Assembly (NCBI RefSeq): GCF_000699445.3
Contig: NC_067198.1
Location: 28,871,536-28,935,535, forward strand
Length of the DNA stretch: 64,000 nt
Direction of reading: 5' to 3'
Origin: Schistosoma haematobium
Lineage: Eukaryota; Platyhelminthes; Trematoda; Strigeidida; Schistosomatidae
Shown: positions 12,101 to 23,532 of the stretch, piece by piece
Numbering within the stretch: position 1 is the stretch's first letter
Layout: the number at the start of each line of letters is the position of its first letter
Notes under the pieces: generated by a model
What the model was told of the DNA's origin: nothing
Seen by the model: the letters and a program-made list of their open reading frames with translations, nothing else
Database searches by the model: none
Translations under genes and position numbers: made by a program

Positions 12101-14253
12101 ACCGTCTAAGACAAACGATTTGGCTACAACAATATATATTACGAGAAAAATTAAACTTACTATCGAAAACAGATTGTAATATTGATAATGATATTATTGT
12201 CAAACAAAATAACTCAAATTTAAATGTGAATGAAAAAAATATGAGTGAGAATCAAACTGAGATTCATGGTGTAACTGGTTCACCTCATAAGCTAGATCCA
12301 AGAACATGCAGTACAACACTTACATCTTGGAGAATCAGACGAAGTGCAGATGGAACTCGATATATAACCAAAAAATACAAAAGGTAATTATGGGTCGTAT
12401 GACACTTTTAAATCGACAATAAACTTTCCCATACATTAAGAACTGAAGTTTTGTCTCAAATAAACTAGATTACTTATTTTAAAAGAAACGTTTTATGGAA
12501 CAGTTCTTACATGAAGTGGTCTTTGTTTAAATTCCATGGACTGAGGTAGAACAAAGCAAAGAATTCTCTTTTTCACGATAAAATACAGATGTAATTTTAC
12601 TTCTGTCCTAAAATATCAAAGTTGAGATTCATGAACTTGAAATACACAAACAAATGAAACATTTACTGCATCCTATGTCATGTATTCACGTACGCGGATA
12701 ACATCATAGATGAACAAGCAGGATCTGATGCAGACGTAAAGGCAAAAATTGGCAAAGTAAGGGCAGTATTCCTACAGTTAAAGAACATATGAAACTAAAA
12801 ACAACTGTTAACCAACATCAAAGTCACAATCTTCAATATGAACATCAAGACAGTTCTACCGTGCCGAGCTGAAACTTGAAGAACTACTACAACCATTATC
12901 GAAAAAGGACAATTATTTATAAACAATTGTCTACACAAGATACTCAATGTCCGGGGACCGGATACCATCAGCAGCAGCCTACTATTGGAGAACAAATTAG
13001 CTTCCAACTGAAGAAGAAATTAGGCAAAGACTCTGGAGGTGGATAGGACATACATTGAGGAACTCATTAAACTGCATCACGAAGCAAATGCTAAATTGGA
13101 ATTCTGAAGGGAAACGGAAATGTAAAAGACCAAGGAACACATTGTGTCGGGAACTAGAGGCAAACATAAAAATAATGAATAGCAACTTGAAACAACTGGA
13201 AAGGATTGTCTAGGACAAAGTTGAAGGGGGGTTTATGCTCCTTCACGAGGTGTAATAGGCGTAAGTAATTTCATGTATGGATTGTGGCGTAATTAGTTTT
13301 ACTTTACTTTCGATATTTTTCGGTGATTCGGTTGTGAGTATATGGAAGAAGTAGTTAACCTTTGCTTTAGGTCTGACATATCAGCTTTCTATACATCAAA
13401 GAATATTGGAGGCTGTTAAAATGAACTATTTTATCTATGAAAGTAAGAAATCTAATACAGAACACTTTTATATTATGATTTGGAATTTGTGATTCATCAA
13501 GATAAATGAGATATATACTTCGTCTAACAATTAAGTTTTTATTTTAAGCTATTTGTTTAAACCAAGTGAACCTTTCAAAATAAATCATTCCATTGTTCAC
13601 TGATATAGTGTCATTTTCGAAAACATGTTTTTCGCTAGGTTTGTAATCTTTTTTCTTTACGTGTAGTATTTTCATGTACAGTATTTTCAATTTATGTTGA
13701 TTTTAGACCATCAGAATTTTCAAATTGTAAACCTTTCCGACAGAATGTGGATGATAGACATCAAAATGACAAAAATCTTTCCGTCAGTCGTACAAACTTC
13801 TCATGTTCTGATATATCCGAAAAGCATAAGAACTCAGATATTCAGTCAGAGTTTATGACAAATTTCGAAAATGTAAATAGTCGTTTACAATTGTATCATT
13901 TCAACAACATCCCAACTGTAAATAATGTTACATCGTCGGAAAGTAACTTGGTAAAACGTGAAATTAAATTCGAAAATACTGAAACTCTTAAGAACAGTAA
14001 TAGGACATATGACATACAGTCAAACATACCCACCTCGATCTTAATAAAACCACCAATTCTGTTTCGACGTAGTCAATCTACCAGTGTGTCACGTAAATCT
14101 GGTGTACGTTTTGATACTGAAAAGAAAAATATCAAATTAGTTACAAATAATTCTCATTATTCAATGTTGTACAATAACAATAATAACAATAAACAAAGTA
14201 ACAAATTAAAATTGAATTCACCTCAAACATCCGTGTCAGTTGTAACTATATGA
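6024..14253 (+). CDS. PDZ-domain protein, PDZRN3/4-like, 3' part of gene (four exons)
   Basis: Four exons (6024-6140, 7631-7774, 11974-12383, 13707-14253) join in phases 0/0/2 to give 1218 nt, that is 405 residues and a stop. Exons 1-2 form one PDZ domain: a GF carboxylate-binding loop in NSGFNLTL, strand DVFVET, then [16 protein letters not shown]. Exon 3 ends in a basic block, [16 protein letters not shown], which closely resembles the [20 protein letters not shown] block near the C-terminus of PDZRN3 and PDZRN4; this is the main reason for the family call. The last exon is Ser/Asn-rich and ends SVVTI, itself a possible PDZ ligand. PDZRN proteins are RING E3 ligases and scaffolds; any RING or other PDZ exons would lie left of the window. 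The coding region is certain; the family name is likely but not proven. Confidence 0.75.
6141..7630 (+). other. Intron of PDZ gene, nothing else recognised
   Basis: AT-rich intron between the two PDZ exons, with a GTGAGT donor and a TTATTCAG acceptor. I see no repeat family or RNA gene in it. The minus-strand open frame at 6067-6297 overlaps the exon and has no motif. Confidence 0.6.
7631..7774 (+). CDS. PDZ gene exon: second half of PDZ domain
   Basis: Forty-eight codons in phase 0, acceptor CAG at 7628-7630 and donor GTAAGT at 7775. The translation holds [17 protein letters not shown], the most conserved part of PDZ folds (GD.I..ING), then helix B ([13 protein letters not shown]) and the last strand SVSLLLLRP. 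This resembles PDZRN3, which has GDRIIQING followed later by LLIARP. Confidence 0.88.
8770..10935 (+). mobile_element. Degenerate Penelope-like element in PDZ-gene intron
   Basis: The copy begins in the conserved N-terminal part ([12 protein letters not shown]), then LYGLPKIH and P-L-R-P-I, then RT motif A ([13 protein letters not shown], near 9335). A stop follows at 9417. Motif B resumes in another frame ([11 protein letters not shown], then a stop), and the catalytic box reads [10 protein letters not shown], with YVDD changed to [14 protein letters not shown] marks the RT thumb. The C-terminal endonuclease region (10200-10518) is fragmentary. The 3' end carries a hammerhead-like motif and a hairpin (10795-10935). 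The family's proteins combine a telomerase-like RT with a GIY-YIG endonuclease; this copy cannot encode either intact. Confidence 0.88.
10795..10935 (-). repeat. PLE 3' end: hammerhead-like motif and hairpin
   Basis: On the minus strand, GTGACGAAACGTCAG preceded by CTAAAGAAATGG resembles the minimal hammerhead ribozymes reported in Penelope-like elements: GAAAC then GTC, with CTAAAGA where CTGANGA is expected. Next to it, 10855-10877 and 10894-10916 form a 23-bp hairpin (AATCCAAGTTTAAATA and its complement), and imperfect pairing extends to about 10935. The altered core makes the ribozyme probably inactive. Confidence 0.5.
10936..11973 (+). other. Rest of PDZ-gene intron 2
   Basis: AT-rich intronic sequence. 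The open frames at 11275-11484 and 11521-11742 have no recognisable motif and no exon-like frame continuity with the flanking exons. The intron ends at the TAG acceptor at 11971-11973. Confidence 0.55.
11974..12383 (+). CDS. PDZ gene exon: linker and basic [12 protein letters not shown] block
   Basis: The acceptor TAG at 11971-11973 gives a phase-0 start (S-N-S-D-G-D). The donor at AAAAG|GTAATT leaves phase 2. The exon encodes 136 codons of Asn/Ser-rich linker. Residues near the start ([16 protein letters not shown]) look helical, and the end [18 protein letters not shown] matches a conserved block of PDZRN3/4. Reading through the donor would stop at once (TAA at 12385), which supports the splice. 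Confidence 0.85.
12690..13262 (+). mobile_element. RTE-like LINE 3' fragment in PDZ-gene intron 3
   Basis: A decayed + strand remnant of the C-terminal region of an RTE-clade reverse transcriptase. Across several frames one can read pieces like [15 protein letters not shown], then [12 protein letters not shown], then [19 protein letters not shown]. The W-R-W-I-G-H and GKRKRGRPK patterns are typical after the RT domain in schistosome RTE elements (SR2/Perere-3 type). The piece ends near the GGTTTATGCTCCTTCACGAGG tail. There is no intact frame. Confidence 0.7.
13707..14253 (+). CDS. PDZ gene terminal exon
   Basis: The acceptor TTTTAG at 13701-13706 completes the split Arg codon (AG|A) and continues PSEFSNCK. 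The exon has 182 full codons and a TGA at 14251. It is Ser/Asn/Lys-rich and looks disordered, with a short Asn run (YNNNNNNK) from an AAC/AAT repeat. [16 protein letters not shown] could be a phosphorylation-rich basic patch. The last residues, SVVTI, fit a class II PDZ ligand (hydrophobic at 0 and -2); PDZRN3 ends SVTTV, a class I type. Confidence 0.85.
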
Positions 14254-16140
14254 AACAAAAAAAAAGCAAATTTGTCTAATGAAACTAACATTCACTTGTT
14301 CTTTCTTATTAATATGTAACATGCTTTTTTAGAAATTACTGGAATACTTACAAAATGTCAAAAGCGTATTGTAATTTTGTTAATGATGATGATGATGTCT
14401 ATAAGGTTTCAGTTTTAGATACTGTAGATACTGTAGAAATATTTTTCAATAAGAGCAGTTATAAAAGTGTATCAAACTGTTATTGTCCTCTTTTTCAATC
14501 TCGTTTGTTTGATTTTTTAAAAGTTCTAGCTACCAGTTATAAACTAGACTTATTTTCGTCACATATTCGGTTAGATGTCTTTAGTGGCTGGAGATGGCCA
14601 TTGCGAAATCCTGAACCTAAATTTCATAATCGTAAGCATTGCGTGACAGCAATCTTGAAGGAACTGATACTATTTGTGATGGTCTGAACCCTAATACATA
14701 TACATCAAGGTGTTTGACACAATAATACATTTGAAAACCATCATGAGAGGAACTAATGTTGCCGAAGTGTATACATGTAAGTGTCCTTTTGTTAACTTAG
14801 CATACAACTTCTAGATTAATATTCACAAGCAATAAAAAACTGTATGTTTAGTCTATGCTTTTACATACATCTGTCAGTGGGCGAAATTCCAGTTTGAAGT
14901 TGAACATAAATTGCATAGTGCTGTGCAAAATTAATGTAGTTCAGTCTAAATAAGTTCTTCCTTTACTTCAAGAACTACACTGTCAGAAACCTTTTAAAAC
15001 TGTTGAAAATATTCCAAAGACTATATTGCAAGCCATGAAAAAGTTGAATCTACTACAATTCTTCTGAGCCTAAACAGTGAGATTTCATCCTATAGTAAAA
15101 AGATTGTTGTTTTCTCTCAGAAGAGCTAGTTAATTTTGATAACCTAAAAGGAGGGAAAATTTAAAGGATTTACTGAAAACGGCTATGTAAAAGATTTTAT
15201 TTTTAAACTTCACTTTTGTCTTTGGGCTTCAAATCAGTCTAAAAGTTAGTTAAAGATATCTCAAACTTCAGTCTTAAACAATAAAGATGGAAGAATCTGA
15301 AAATTAATACCAGTCATTATTTGATCAATAAATGTTTAGGTATAATGTATTTTCTTTGTACATTTACAGTATCCACTGGGTTTATTTATTTCAGAAGGTT
15401 GATTGGGCATAAAATGAATTTTGCAACCGTATACACAGCAAAATCATCCTAAGAATTTTAATGATGATGAAATAATCTAGAGTGATGTCAGAACAATGGT
15501 TAAAGTAATTAAATGATATAATAGAATGATACATATCGAATAGTCATATTTTTATTGGTTTGCAAAGGTGCTTCTGCTATGGCTTGCGATCGCTAGCTCA
15601 ATACCAAGTGTTATATTGCCCAATCAGAATTCAGACGATGATTTTCTTGATATCGCGTCTAATATTCTGTTTATGACCTTATATCCTAGATTCGACCAAT
15701 AACACGTTTGACCTGCACAGTTAACCCTGACCCAATGCAAGTTCATCGCCTATTGGTCTACTATACTCTGTCCCTTCCATTGAGTCCAAAGAGAAATAAG
15801 CAGTCAGCCTCTGCCATCATTATAGTTTCAAGCATAAGTGAGTCGATACACAAACATAATGGACCACATCATACCATAAAATGAATAAATCACAATGATA
15901 AAGAAGTCAAAAGTGGCTGTGATCAAGACAAGCTGTATGTAATAAACCGGCGACAGATTAGGAATAGTGAGTCAATATGACATTACTTAATAGGTGAAGC
16001 TTAAAATACACGAAATACATAAACCTAGTAATCCAGTTACTTGGTAACTGCACAATAAAAATACAAATAATCATAATTTTAAAAATGGTTATAAAAGTTC
16101 CAACTTTTACAATATTCGTCCCGTTATAGAAGTTTCGAAG
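14254..16140 (+). other. 3' flank of PDZ gene; possible polyA signal
   Basis: The 3' UTR probably starts here. AATAAA at 14831-14836 is the first plausible polyadenylation signal. The open frame at 14355-14687 (110 codons, ATG start) has no motif I recognise. The stretch 15560-15830 is GC-richer than its surroundings, with several CCAAT/ATTGG boxes, and looks like part of a repeat I cannot name. Confidence 0.4.
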
Positions 16141-16219
16141 AGAGATAATGAAGTCAACTGAAATCAGCCGTAACTTGAAAATAAAATTCCATGAAAAAAG
16201 CGTAATATCGATTAAATTA

Positions 16220-16710
16220 AAAGGGCTGGTACTAAGTCAAGCCCACATGTTTATTCTAACCTCTGGACAGATCGATCTATTCACTCTTCTCAAGCTACAT
16301 TTTGACCTTGTCAATTATCTGCTTATCAACCTTGACTGTTTTTGTATGTGTGTGCATTTCGTATCTTATTCACCACATGTCTGTAACTTATTTTTGCTCT
16401 ACTGTAAAAATCGATTCACGCTTGGTTAAATTGAGTTGGCCTGCATGCCTCTTCATCGTGTGTTATTTCACTTGACTCTCATATCTTTGTTTCGTTTCTC
16501 CGCTCTTTAGTCTGGATAAACAATTGCATGAAAAATATATATACACAATCCATTCTCGTATTTGGCTTATTTAATTCCGCTATTCACCAACACGTATTAA
16601 GTCCATAATTACATACGAAGATAGCCGACATGTGTATTTCGATAACGATCAATTATACGATCCACTTGGAGTCAGATATCGTGCCACTAAAAAACCACTA
16701 ATTAAATATT
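16220..16710 (+). repeat. LTR-like repeat, + orientation
   Basis: This is aligned by eye with the copies at 20405-20915 (minus) and 57078-58160 (+, interrupted). Shared landmarks are AAGCCCA near the 5' end, CTTGACTGTTTTT, CACATGTCTGTAACTTA, GATTCACGC, and GGAGTCAGATATCGTGCCACTAAA near the 3' end. These copies resemble the 488-bp solo LTRs in their first half, so the families are probably related. The exact ends and TSD are not clear here. Confidence 0.6.
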
Positions 16711-17099
16711 TAAAAGCAAAAATAGTTCATCCAAAGTTGTACTAATATTTATGTACCGTAAAATGAGAAAATATAAATCTAAATAAAACGCAAACAATTG
16801 TGTTTTATTTTATTATGTCAGTAGATCTATTTGTAACTTAAAACACAAGTGAATAATTATTAGTGAAACTGAACAATCAACACTTCATTTTGGTTCTGTC
16901 TGTGAATAATACTGTCTATATTTTGTTCATAGTTACTGGATAATGAAGTGGAGTAAGGCACTTAACGAACTAATTACCAGTGTTATTATTGAAAATTCAT
17001 AACCCTATGAATACTGATCAACATTTTGAGACGAAGAATTATTTTCAAAAGGTAATAGTATGATGTATCTGAGCCCATGGTAAAATTACGGCTAATAAC

Positions 17100-17790
17100 T
17101 TGACTAATTCTATGTGGAATTATCAATTCTATGCGTGTTCTATTCAAGAGAATTCAAGGCCATTATTCATCTTCGCTTTTGAGGCGAGAATGGACAATAA
17201 GATGCGTCATAATCGAGCACCCTGTGAACACAGCCTGCTCGATCTAAACAGACGCGGCTTTTCAAGTCATTTACAGGGTAAGAAGAAAGCTATCAAAGAT
17301 ATTGAGCTCCTGTTTTCTTAGAGTTACCGAAACATTCGCCATATATCTAAAAAAACAAGAACTATATGTGCAGAACAGTTTGTCGAATCTCTGGTTCTAA
17401 CATAGTTTTAATCTTCTTTTCTTTTTCCAAAACCACCACAAACCCTTCACTCTCCTTCCGTAGTGATACTTTACCCCTAACCGGTTTTTTTCTCCTTTCA
17501 TGCAGTTTCTAATCACAATTTCCAGTTTCAATCCTTTTTTCATAGTTACTAATCGTTATTTATCTTCATGATGAATATTCCAGCTCATAAGAACAACATT
17601 TTCAGTTAATTAACAATGATAACTCTTTTGTGTTTTTGTTTATTCAATGTCTCCTTTACCATGTTTAATAAATGTATTGTTATTATTATCATCATTACCA
17701 GACATGTTGTTTATGGTCATTTTGATAAGATGTCTATATTTGCGATTGTATAACTCTGAAAATGAATAATCATCCCATTTAGTCACATGT
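17100..17790 (+). mobile_element. Penelope-like element 3' end fragment
   Basis: The segment starts in the last part of the GIY-YIG region (TAATCGAGCACCCTGTGAACACAG aligns with TAATCGAACACCTTGTGAACACAG at 52193 onward). It then follows the same 3' UTR order as the palindromic PLE, ending at TATATTTGCGATTGTATAAC near 17750. It is fully non-coding: the 73-codon frame at 17100 is a relic. The RT part is missing. Confidence 0.7.
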
Positions 17791-17934
17791 CATATTCCTT
17801 ACTGTAGTAACAAATTTATTTTAAAAAGACGTTATTAACTATTGAAGTTTTAACATTATTATTGTTTAAATAAAATTCCTAAATTTGGAATGATTTTTTT
17901 TGTTATGAATAGAGCAAGAAGAAATATATTCAAT

Positions 17935-18135
17935 AGTTATTGGAAAATTCACTTGATGTTGTTTGCTTGTATCTTCCCATTGTTATTTAGGACTGCAATT
18001 GATCAGTCTATTGTTAGCATATGTACATCCTGTGCGGATTGTTTCGATATAGCCTTAAGTCACAAGTTTTATAAGCAAAGGTAGATATTAGTTAGTTGTG
18101 GAATCTAGGACAAGCTGGATGTACCTGCATCACAG
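17935..18135 (-). repeat. Sm-alpha-like SINE, part 1 (split by LTR)
   Basis: It contains the landmarks GGACTGCAATTGATCAGTCT and GTGCGGATTG, then the relic GCTGGATGTACCTGCATC of the ribozyme stem. The hammerhead core itself is deleted. The sequence continues after the LTR at 18624 with AGAGTTGATGTTCACTCC, as in the uninterrupted copy at 38881-39211. Confidence 0.75.
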
Positions 18136-18623
18136 TATAGCGACTCACGTGCAAATGAGTTTAGTCTCATCTAACGCAGTTAAGCCTTTTTGCTAACTCA
18201 TTTAGCGGACAAAGTCATCCGCACTATAACAACTTATTGTACCCTTATTATTTTGTGCTTGTATGAAATACGTATGCTTGAATATTGCTTACGGCCTACG
18301 CATTTATTCACTCTGCTAGTCTTACTACTAACTGATTATTTGATTCGATTACTCATTCATTTCACATGCTATATATATGTCCATGTTATTCATACACACT
18401 CACTCACACACTCTCGTCTCACTTGCTTGCCTTTCGGCCCAACTCTTCTATGCTTGTTTAACGCATCGGTACATTTGGATATATGTGTGTGGTATCGTAA
18501 TAAACGTAATCAACACTTCGTATTTGCCTTCTGATTAATAAATCGTTGGGACGTTATATAGAACGGTTATCGAGACGAGCTGTATACGAAGTTTAAGGAT
18601 TCTATCGAATACCGACCACCACA
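18136..18623 (+). mobile_element. Solo LTR, 488 bp, inserted in SINE
   Basis: The element is bounded by ACAG on both sides (18132-18135 and 18624-18627), a 4-bp target site duplication. It starts TATAGCGACTC, a mutated form of the TGTAGTGTCAG start seen in the copy at 61157-61644, and ends GACCACCACA exactly as that copy does. Both copies are 488 bp. There is no internal retroelement sequence, so it is a solo LTR left by recombination. The 114-codon frame at 18190 is an LTR translation and not a gene. Confidence 0.82.
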
Positions 18624-18735
18624 ACAGAGTTGATGTTCACTCCGAGACTCAAACACAGTACCATTAACTTCAAACGCCATCACGTTATCCATTTAGCTAC
18701 TGAGTCCTGATAGCCACATGCTAGTGCAATGGAGT
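18624..18735 (-). repeat. Sm-alpha-like SINE, part 2 (tRNA-like region)
   Basis: Minus-strand reading gives the tRNA-related head: GGACTCAGTAGCTAAATGG (A-box region) and GTTTGAGTCTCGG (B-box region). It is contiguous with part 1 once the LTR and one ACAG are removed. The B box is mutated from GGTTCGAGTCC, so pol III activity is unlikely. Confidence 0.72.
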
Positions 18736-20404
18736 AAAGTTTAGAAATTGTTCTATACTCTTCCCATATTTATTGTTGCTTTATTAATCTTCATCGAAAT
18801 GAATATTTTTAATTATAAATGATATGAAGTATGTACATAATTTTTAGTGGTTAATATGATTGTATTCATGTTTTAATGTAGCTGAAGAGAAATTATAAAA
18901 TAAAATGAGTTTTGCCACGTTTGTTTCTCTTATTCTATTAAAATTCTTAAGTTGGTTTTATCGTTTCTGATAAGATTAAAATTCTTCAATGTTTATTGCT
19001 CTTATTTATATAGGTTCATTATACTCAGTTGTTTAAAGCTAAGCAAATCATTTCTTTTACTATCATTCGTAAATTAAATGTCAATCATTGTTATGATATT
19101 TTATTTGAATAAGTTTAATCTTTGTAAATAATCAAAATAAATTTGAAAGAGCTTAAAAGCTTTATATCTTCAAAGAGATTAAAGCATTATATAGATATCT
19201 ACCTAATAAACAAACATCATCGTTGAATAGACATAGACTTATATGAATAAACATTATGAATACAGATTAAATGAGTTATTTACAAGTAAAAATGAGTTAT
19301 TTATAAATCCACCAAGCTTATAATGGAATAAATCTTATCAAATTATAACTAATATTAGTAATAAATCAGTACAATGATAAACATCATTGTATAGTTTGTT
19401 TTTGACGTTTAGTTTTTGTTTATTTATTTTTTTTTTGGGAGGAATCATCATAACATAAACTTAAAGATTAACCATAATATTATGGAGACTTGAATGAAAA
19501 GAAAGAAATTGTAGGATAGTGTTTCATGTCATGATAAAAAAATAGATGAAATTTAATCCTTAAAATAAGATTGTTTAGGCACTCAAAATATATAATCAAT
19601 TGGTTGGATTCTTCTAAAGAGTAATTTGGTTTCTTTAAATAAGCGTACATCTTATATGATCTTAATGTCGCTTTGTTTGTTTACAAGAAATGTTGATATG
19701 AACTATTGAATAAGTTTATTTGATTTTTACATATCAATGTTAGTTAGTTTAGCATTTTGTTTTATACTCAGACTATATTCCTTAGAGAATAGTAATGAAA
19801 TGAAAGTTACGCATTTTATATTATTCAGTAATCAACTTGTTTTGCTGATATCTTATTAAGTATCATTATTATGACTTTTTAACGTTCATCATATGATATA
19901 CTTTCATTACCTTTGAAAGCAATTAAATTCGGTATACTGACTAGTAGTATTTATAACTGTCTGATTCGTACTCTAGTAGTCACGTAAGGACCAGTATTCA
20001 AATCAGAGAGAACTGTGTACTCATAGTCGAAAGTAAAGAACTTAGAATTCAAATCAACTGCAGAACAATGTACAAAGAAATCACTATTGTATACAAATAT
20101 TACAATTTTGTTTATAAACTAGATGTACTTTTGAAGACCAACAATTCCATTCTACTATTCATTCAAATTGTCTCATACTTGTTTTAATAACGTATTATCA
20201 TTAGAAGAAATGTATATTCAAATAAATGTGAAATATTTGTAAAAATATTTTTAAAATTTCAATCGACTATAAAGTTATTTATTCATTTACTGAATATCCC
20301 ATAATCATTTATGTTTAATTATGATACACTTAACCAATTGATTGCATTTAATATGCAATATACACATTTGTGTTTCGTTCACTAATATTAAAGATGATAT
20401 TTTT
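18736..20404. other. AT-rich intergenic DNA, nothing recognised
   Basis: About 1.7 kb of AT-rich sequence, including a poly-T run near 19425. I find no gene, SINE landmark or LTR ends. Confidence 0.55.
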
Positions 20405-20915
20405 GTGGAGGCCCGTTATTTAGTCGTCATTTAGATCGAACGATCTTGTCGAAAGGGCTGTCCACTTTAGTGGCACGGGATCTGACTCCAAGGAGATCGT
20501 ATGAATGTGTGTTATCACCTATTCTCGTATATAATCATCGAATTACATCGCGTTAGTCAATAACGGAATTAAATAACTCAAACAACGAGAATGGACTTTT
20601 GAATACATATATTTTGTATATAAAGCGAATGGAATAGAACAAAGCAAAACGATGCGTAGTGGAGATGGCGGGTAAGCCAATTCCCCTTTAACCAAGCGTT
20701 AATCAATATTTATAGTTACACAAAAGTAAGTTACAGACATGTGATGAGTAATGGGATAAGAAATGTACACACACCTACGCGCTCGTATAAAAACAGTCAA
20801 GACTGATAAGCGAATAATTAACAAGGTCAGAATGTGACTCAAGTAGGATGAATAGAATGGGCTGTCTGAATGCTAGAATAAGGTATATGGGCTTAACATA
20901 ATAACCGACACTACA
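20405..20915 (-). repeat. LTR-like repeat, minus orientation
   Basis: In reverse complement it starts TGTAGTGTCGGTTATTATG and ends CTCCACA, giving TG...CA termini over 511 bp. The middle shares CTTGACTGTTTTTATA, CACATGTCTGTAACTTA and ATAAATATTGATTAACGC with the copies at 16220 and 57078. No convincing TSD is seen. It is probably a solo LTR; the exact left end is uncertain. Confidence 0.65.
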
Positions 20916-22035
20916 ATATATCTGGTTAAAATATTCATCACTAAAGAAAAAAACAAAACAGAATCAATACCGTTTAATAACAAAGAACAACTGATCGTTG
21001 AATGTTATGAAATATACAAATATTCTGTAAAACGATCTATTTATTTTTTCGGTAAGTCTATGAATATTTTACAATAAATCAGTTTATTGTTAACATTCAT
21101 CTATTTCATTCCTATTTGTTTTTAAATGTAGGTTAAATATACGATAATTTTACATTTATTCTACTTTAAATGAATATAATTACTCTTATCTGATCTGTAT
21201 AACGTCATTTATATATTTTATTAACTTAAATAATTTCCTTTATTAAGGCAAATAGTCAGCAAGTTATGTTGTTAGTAAACCCATTATTGCTGTGTGCATT
21301 TTTATTAGAGGCTCTAAAATATATCCGACTGACCTACTTTTCTTCTTTTTTTTCTTCTAAAGCTCTTTGTGCTCAAAATTCAGTAATTTCCTGAGTTATT
21401 AAGTAAAAAATAAAGAATATTTTATTGTAATGCATTCATAGATGTTGATGAAAAATTACTGTCTTTCTTTAACAATTAGTAAGCAATGAAATTTAGATTA
21501 GTCTTATGTTATGTTGTTACATGAATATGGATCTATGAAATGTCAATAAATATTAATGTAGATTTTTGTTGATCCTTTAGTTGAAGGTTTTATTAACATA
21601 CCTACACACAATTAGTGTAGGTATTCATATTAATTTAAATTTATAACCATAACAAAGCAGCGAATGCTAGAAACAAGCATTCGAACCATTATTTTGTGGT
21701 TCTTGCAGTCATTAAATAACTTTAAGTTCTTTCAATAAATATTCAGTTACTGATTAACCCCAAATGTGTAAAGTACATTTAACATACATTTAATAATGCA
21801 ATTTATGAACCAGTATCTACATTTCATTAGATTTAGTAAACGGACAAATTGTGTTAATTCAAACCTACTCTAATGTTATATATTTTTCTAGAAAACTAAA
21901 AATTCATAAACAATTTTGCATTTTTATTACTTTTAATGACTAATCTTTATTGCTACGCATAAAACAAGTCTTTTCAATTCACATTCTATAAGTTTTTTAT
22001 TATTCACCATCAACACTCGTAGCTGTCACTTCGTA
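20916..22035. other. AT-rich intergenic DNA, nothing recognised
   Basis: No gene, LTR or SINE landmark is seen. A short inverted motif around 21600-21630 (CCTACACA / TGTGTAGG type) is too short to interpret. Confidence 0.5.
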
Positions 22036-23532
22036 TTAAGAAATGGATAAGATACCAATGGTCAAAGCGATAAAAACTATTTCCAGGTCAATATAGTAGC
22101 CAAAATATAAGTTAACCCCAAACATCTCTACGATAACATAAATGAAAAATTCTACAAAACAAAGGACACTTGCTCTTAAATTCACGAGTGGCGAAGATCT
22201 TACGAACTTCGAGATAGGAGAGATCGTTGGTGCCAACTTCACTAACCAATTAAACCAGGGACTTACGAGACCTGGACATTCATTAACTTCAACGTCAGTT
22301 GATGACCTGTGTAACATCCAACTAACTCCTCGGTTAGTAACATGAAAAATAAAATCCTTGCATACACGAATGTCACTAAGATCTTACAAGGTCTACCCTG
22401 TAATCTTGAAAGGGTTCACGGAAGCCATCAGCTCAACAGTGTATGAACTATTCAGGTACTCACTAGACAATGGGAACAAGCTTCTCTCTGCTCAATCTTC
22501 AGAGGGAAAAGATCCACCCTATTACAGACCAGTTGGATTACTGCCAGGCAGGTCTTGTGCACTCAATTTTTTCATAGCTTGGGACAGCTGGATGATCTAT
22601 TGAGATCAAAATATATCGGGACACGTAATATTCCTAGACTTTGTAAGAGCCTTCGACACTACCACACGTACTCCCCGTGGAGGAGATTGCAAAGATGACC
22701 CGATTTTACCGTGGCCCCAAAAATACCTGATGTAGAGAATGTCTCCTGCAAAGCTGTAGGAATGCACGCAAGCTGGAGGGTCTCGACATCAAAGTTTCAC
22801 AGGACATAGTCTTAAGTCCGCTCCCCTTCATGATGTTTATCAGTGTCTTTTTAGATTAGGTCACCGCAGCGGTATTAGTCTACGAGGATGACGTAAAGAT
22901 CTGTAGATTCTTAGAAAGCGAAAGGGATTCAAGGGGATCCCATACCAACAGAGGAATGGACGGTAGACAGTAAGTTAAAACGTAACGAGTCGATATGTAA
23001 CGTCATGAAAATTCCCTTCCATTTAACACAAAGAGCATGTTGTGGCATTGGATCTTAACTACAATCCTCTAGAATGAACACGAGACACCTGGGAAAATGG
23101 ATCCTCAACATTTAACGCGGAGAAAAACCCAACGATGGAGAATCCAGGAAGAATAAACTCAATTATTTGGGTCGCATGGCTCGGCCTTGCAGGCGTGGTC
23201 ATACTTATGTAACGAAATGTTTTTCCATATTAAATATGTTGTTTCGTCTCCAGCCCAAATGTGTTCTCATCATATATTGATGATTGTTACACTACAATCA
23301 TTCAGGGTAGACAATAATAACACTTCCGCGTGAGATCTTATAGATTAGGTTATATCATGACAAATCTACAATTTTAGGATTAAGTCTGTTACTAGAGCAG
23401 CGCTAATATCGGAGTAGACCATAGTTCTACAAACTAACATCCAGTGTGGAAATTCGCTCCCATTTGTCAACTCAGAGCACGGTTTCAAGCAAGTAATCAC
23501 AGAAATCTTAGAACCAAATCAAACTAAGTAGG
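22036..23532 (+). mobile_element. Degenerate non-LTR retrotransposon (RT), 5' of Gypsy insertion
   Basis: On the + strand, pieces of a LINE reverse transcriptase occur in order. ELFRYSLDNGNKL followed by DPPYYRPVGLLP (near 22440-22560) is the N-x-x-N-Y-R-P-I-S-L region. IFLDFVRAFDT (near 22630) is motif A. VLSPLPFMMFISVF (near 22810) is motif B, from VLGPLLFLLFINDL. VYEDDVKI (near 22880) is motif C with FADD changed to YEDD. Frameshifts separate them. The element is cut at 23532 by the Gypsy copy and resumes at 28443. The clade is CR1- or RTE-like; I cannot decide which. Confidence 0.72.

Noticed and set aside
14355..14687. 110-codon ATG-initiated frame after the PDZ gene
   Set aside because: No motif or exon partner; it probably lies in the 3' UTR or in an unknown repeat. 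I cannot exclude a small gene.
18190..18534. 114-codon hydrophobic frame
   Set aside because: It lies wholly inside the 488-bp solo LTR, whose sister copy at 61157 has a different frame structure.
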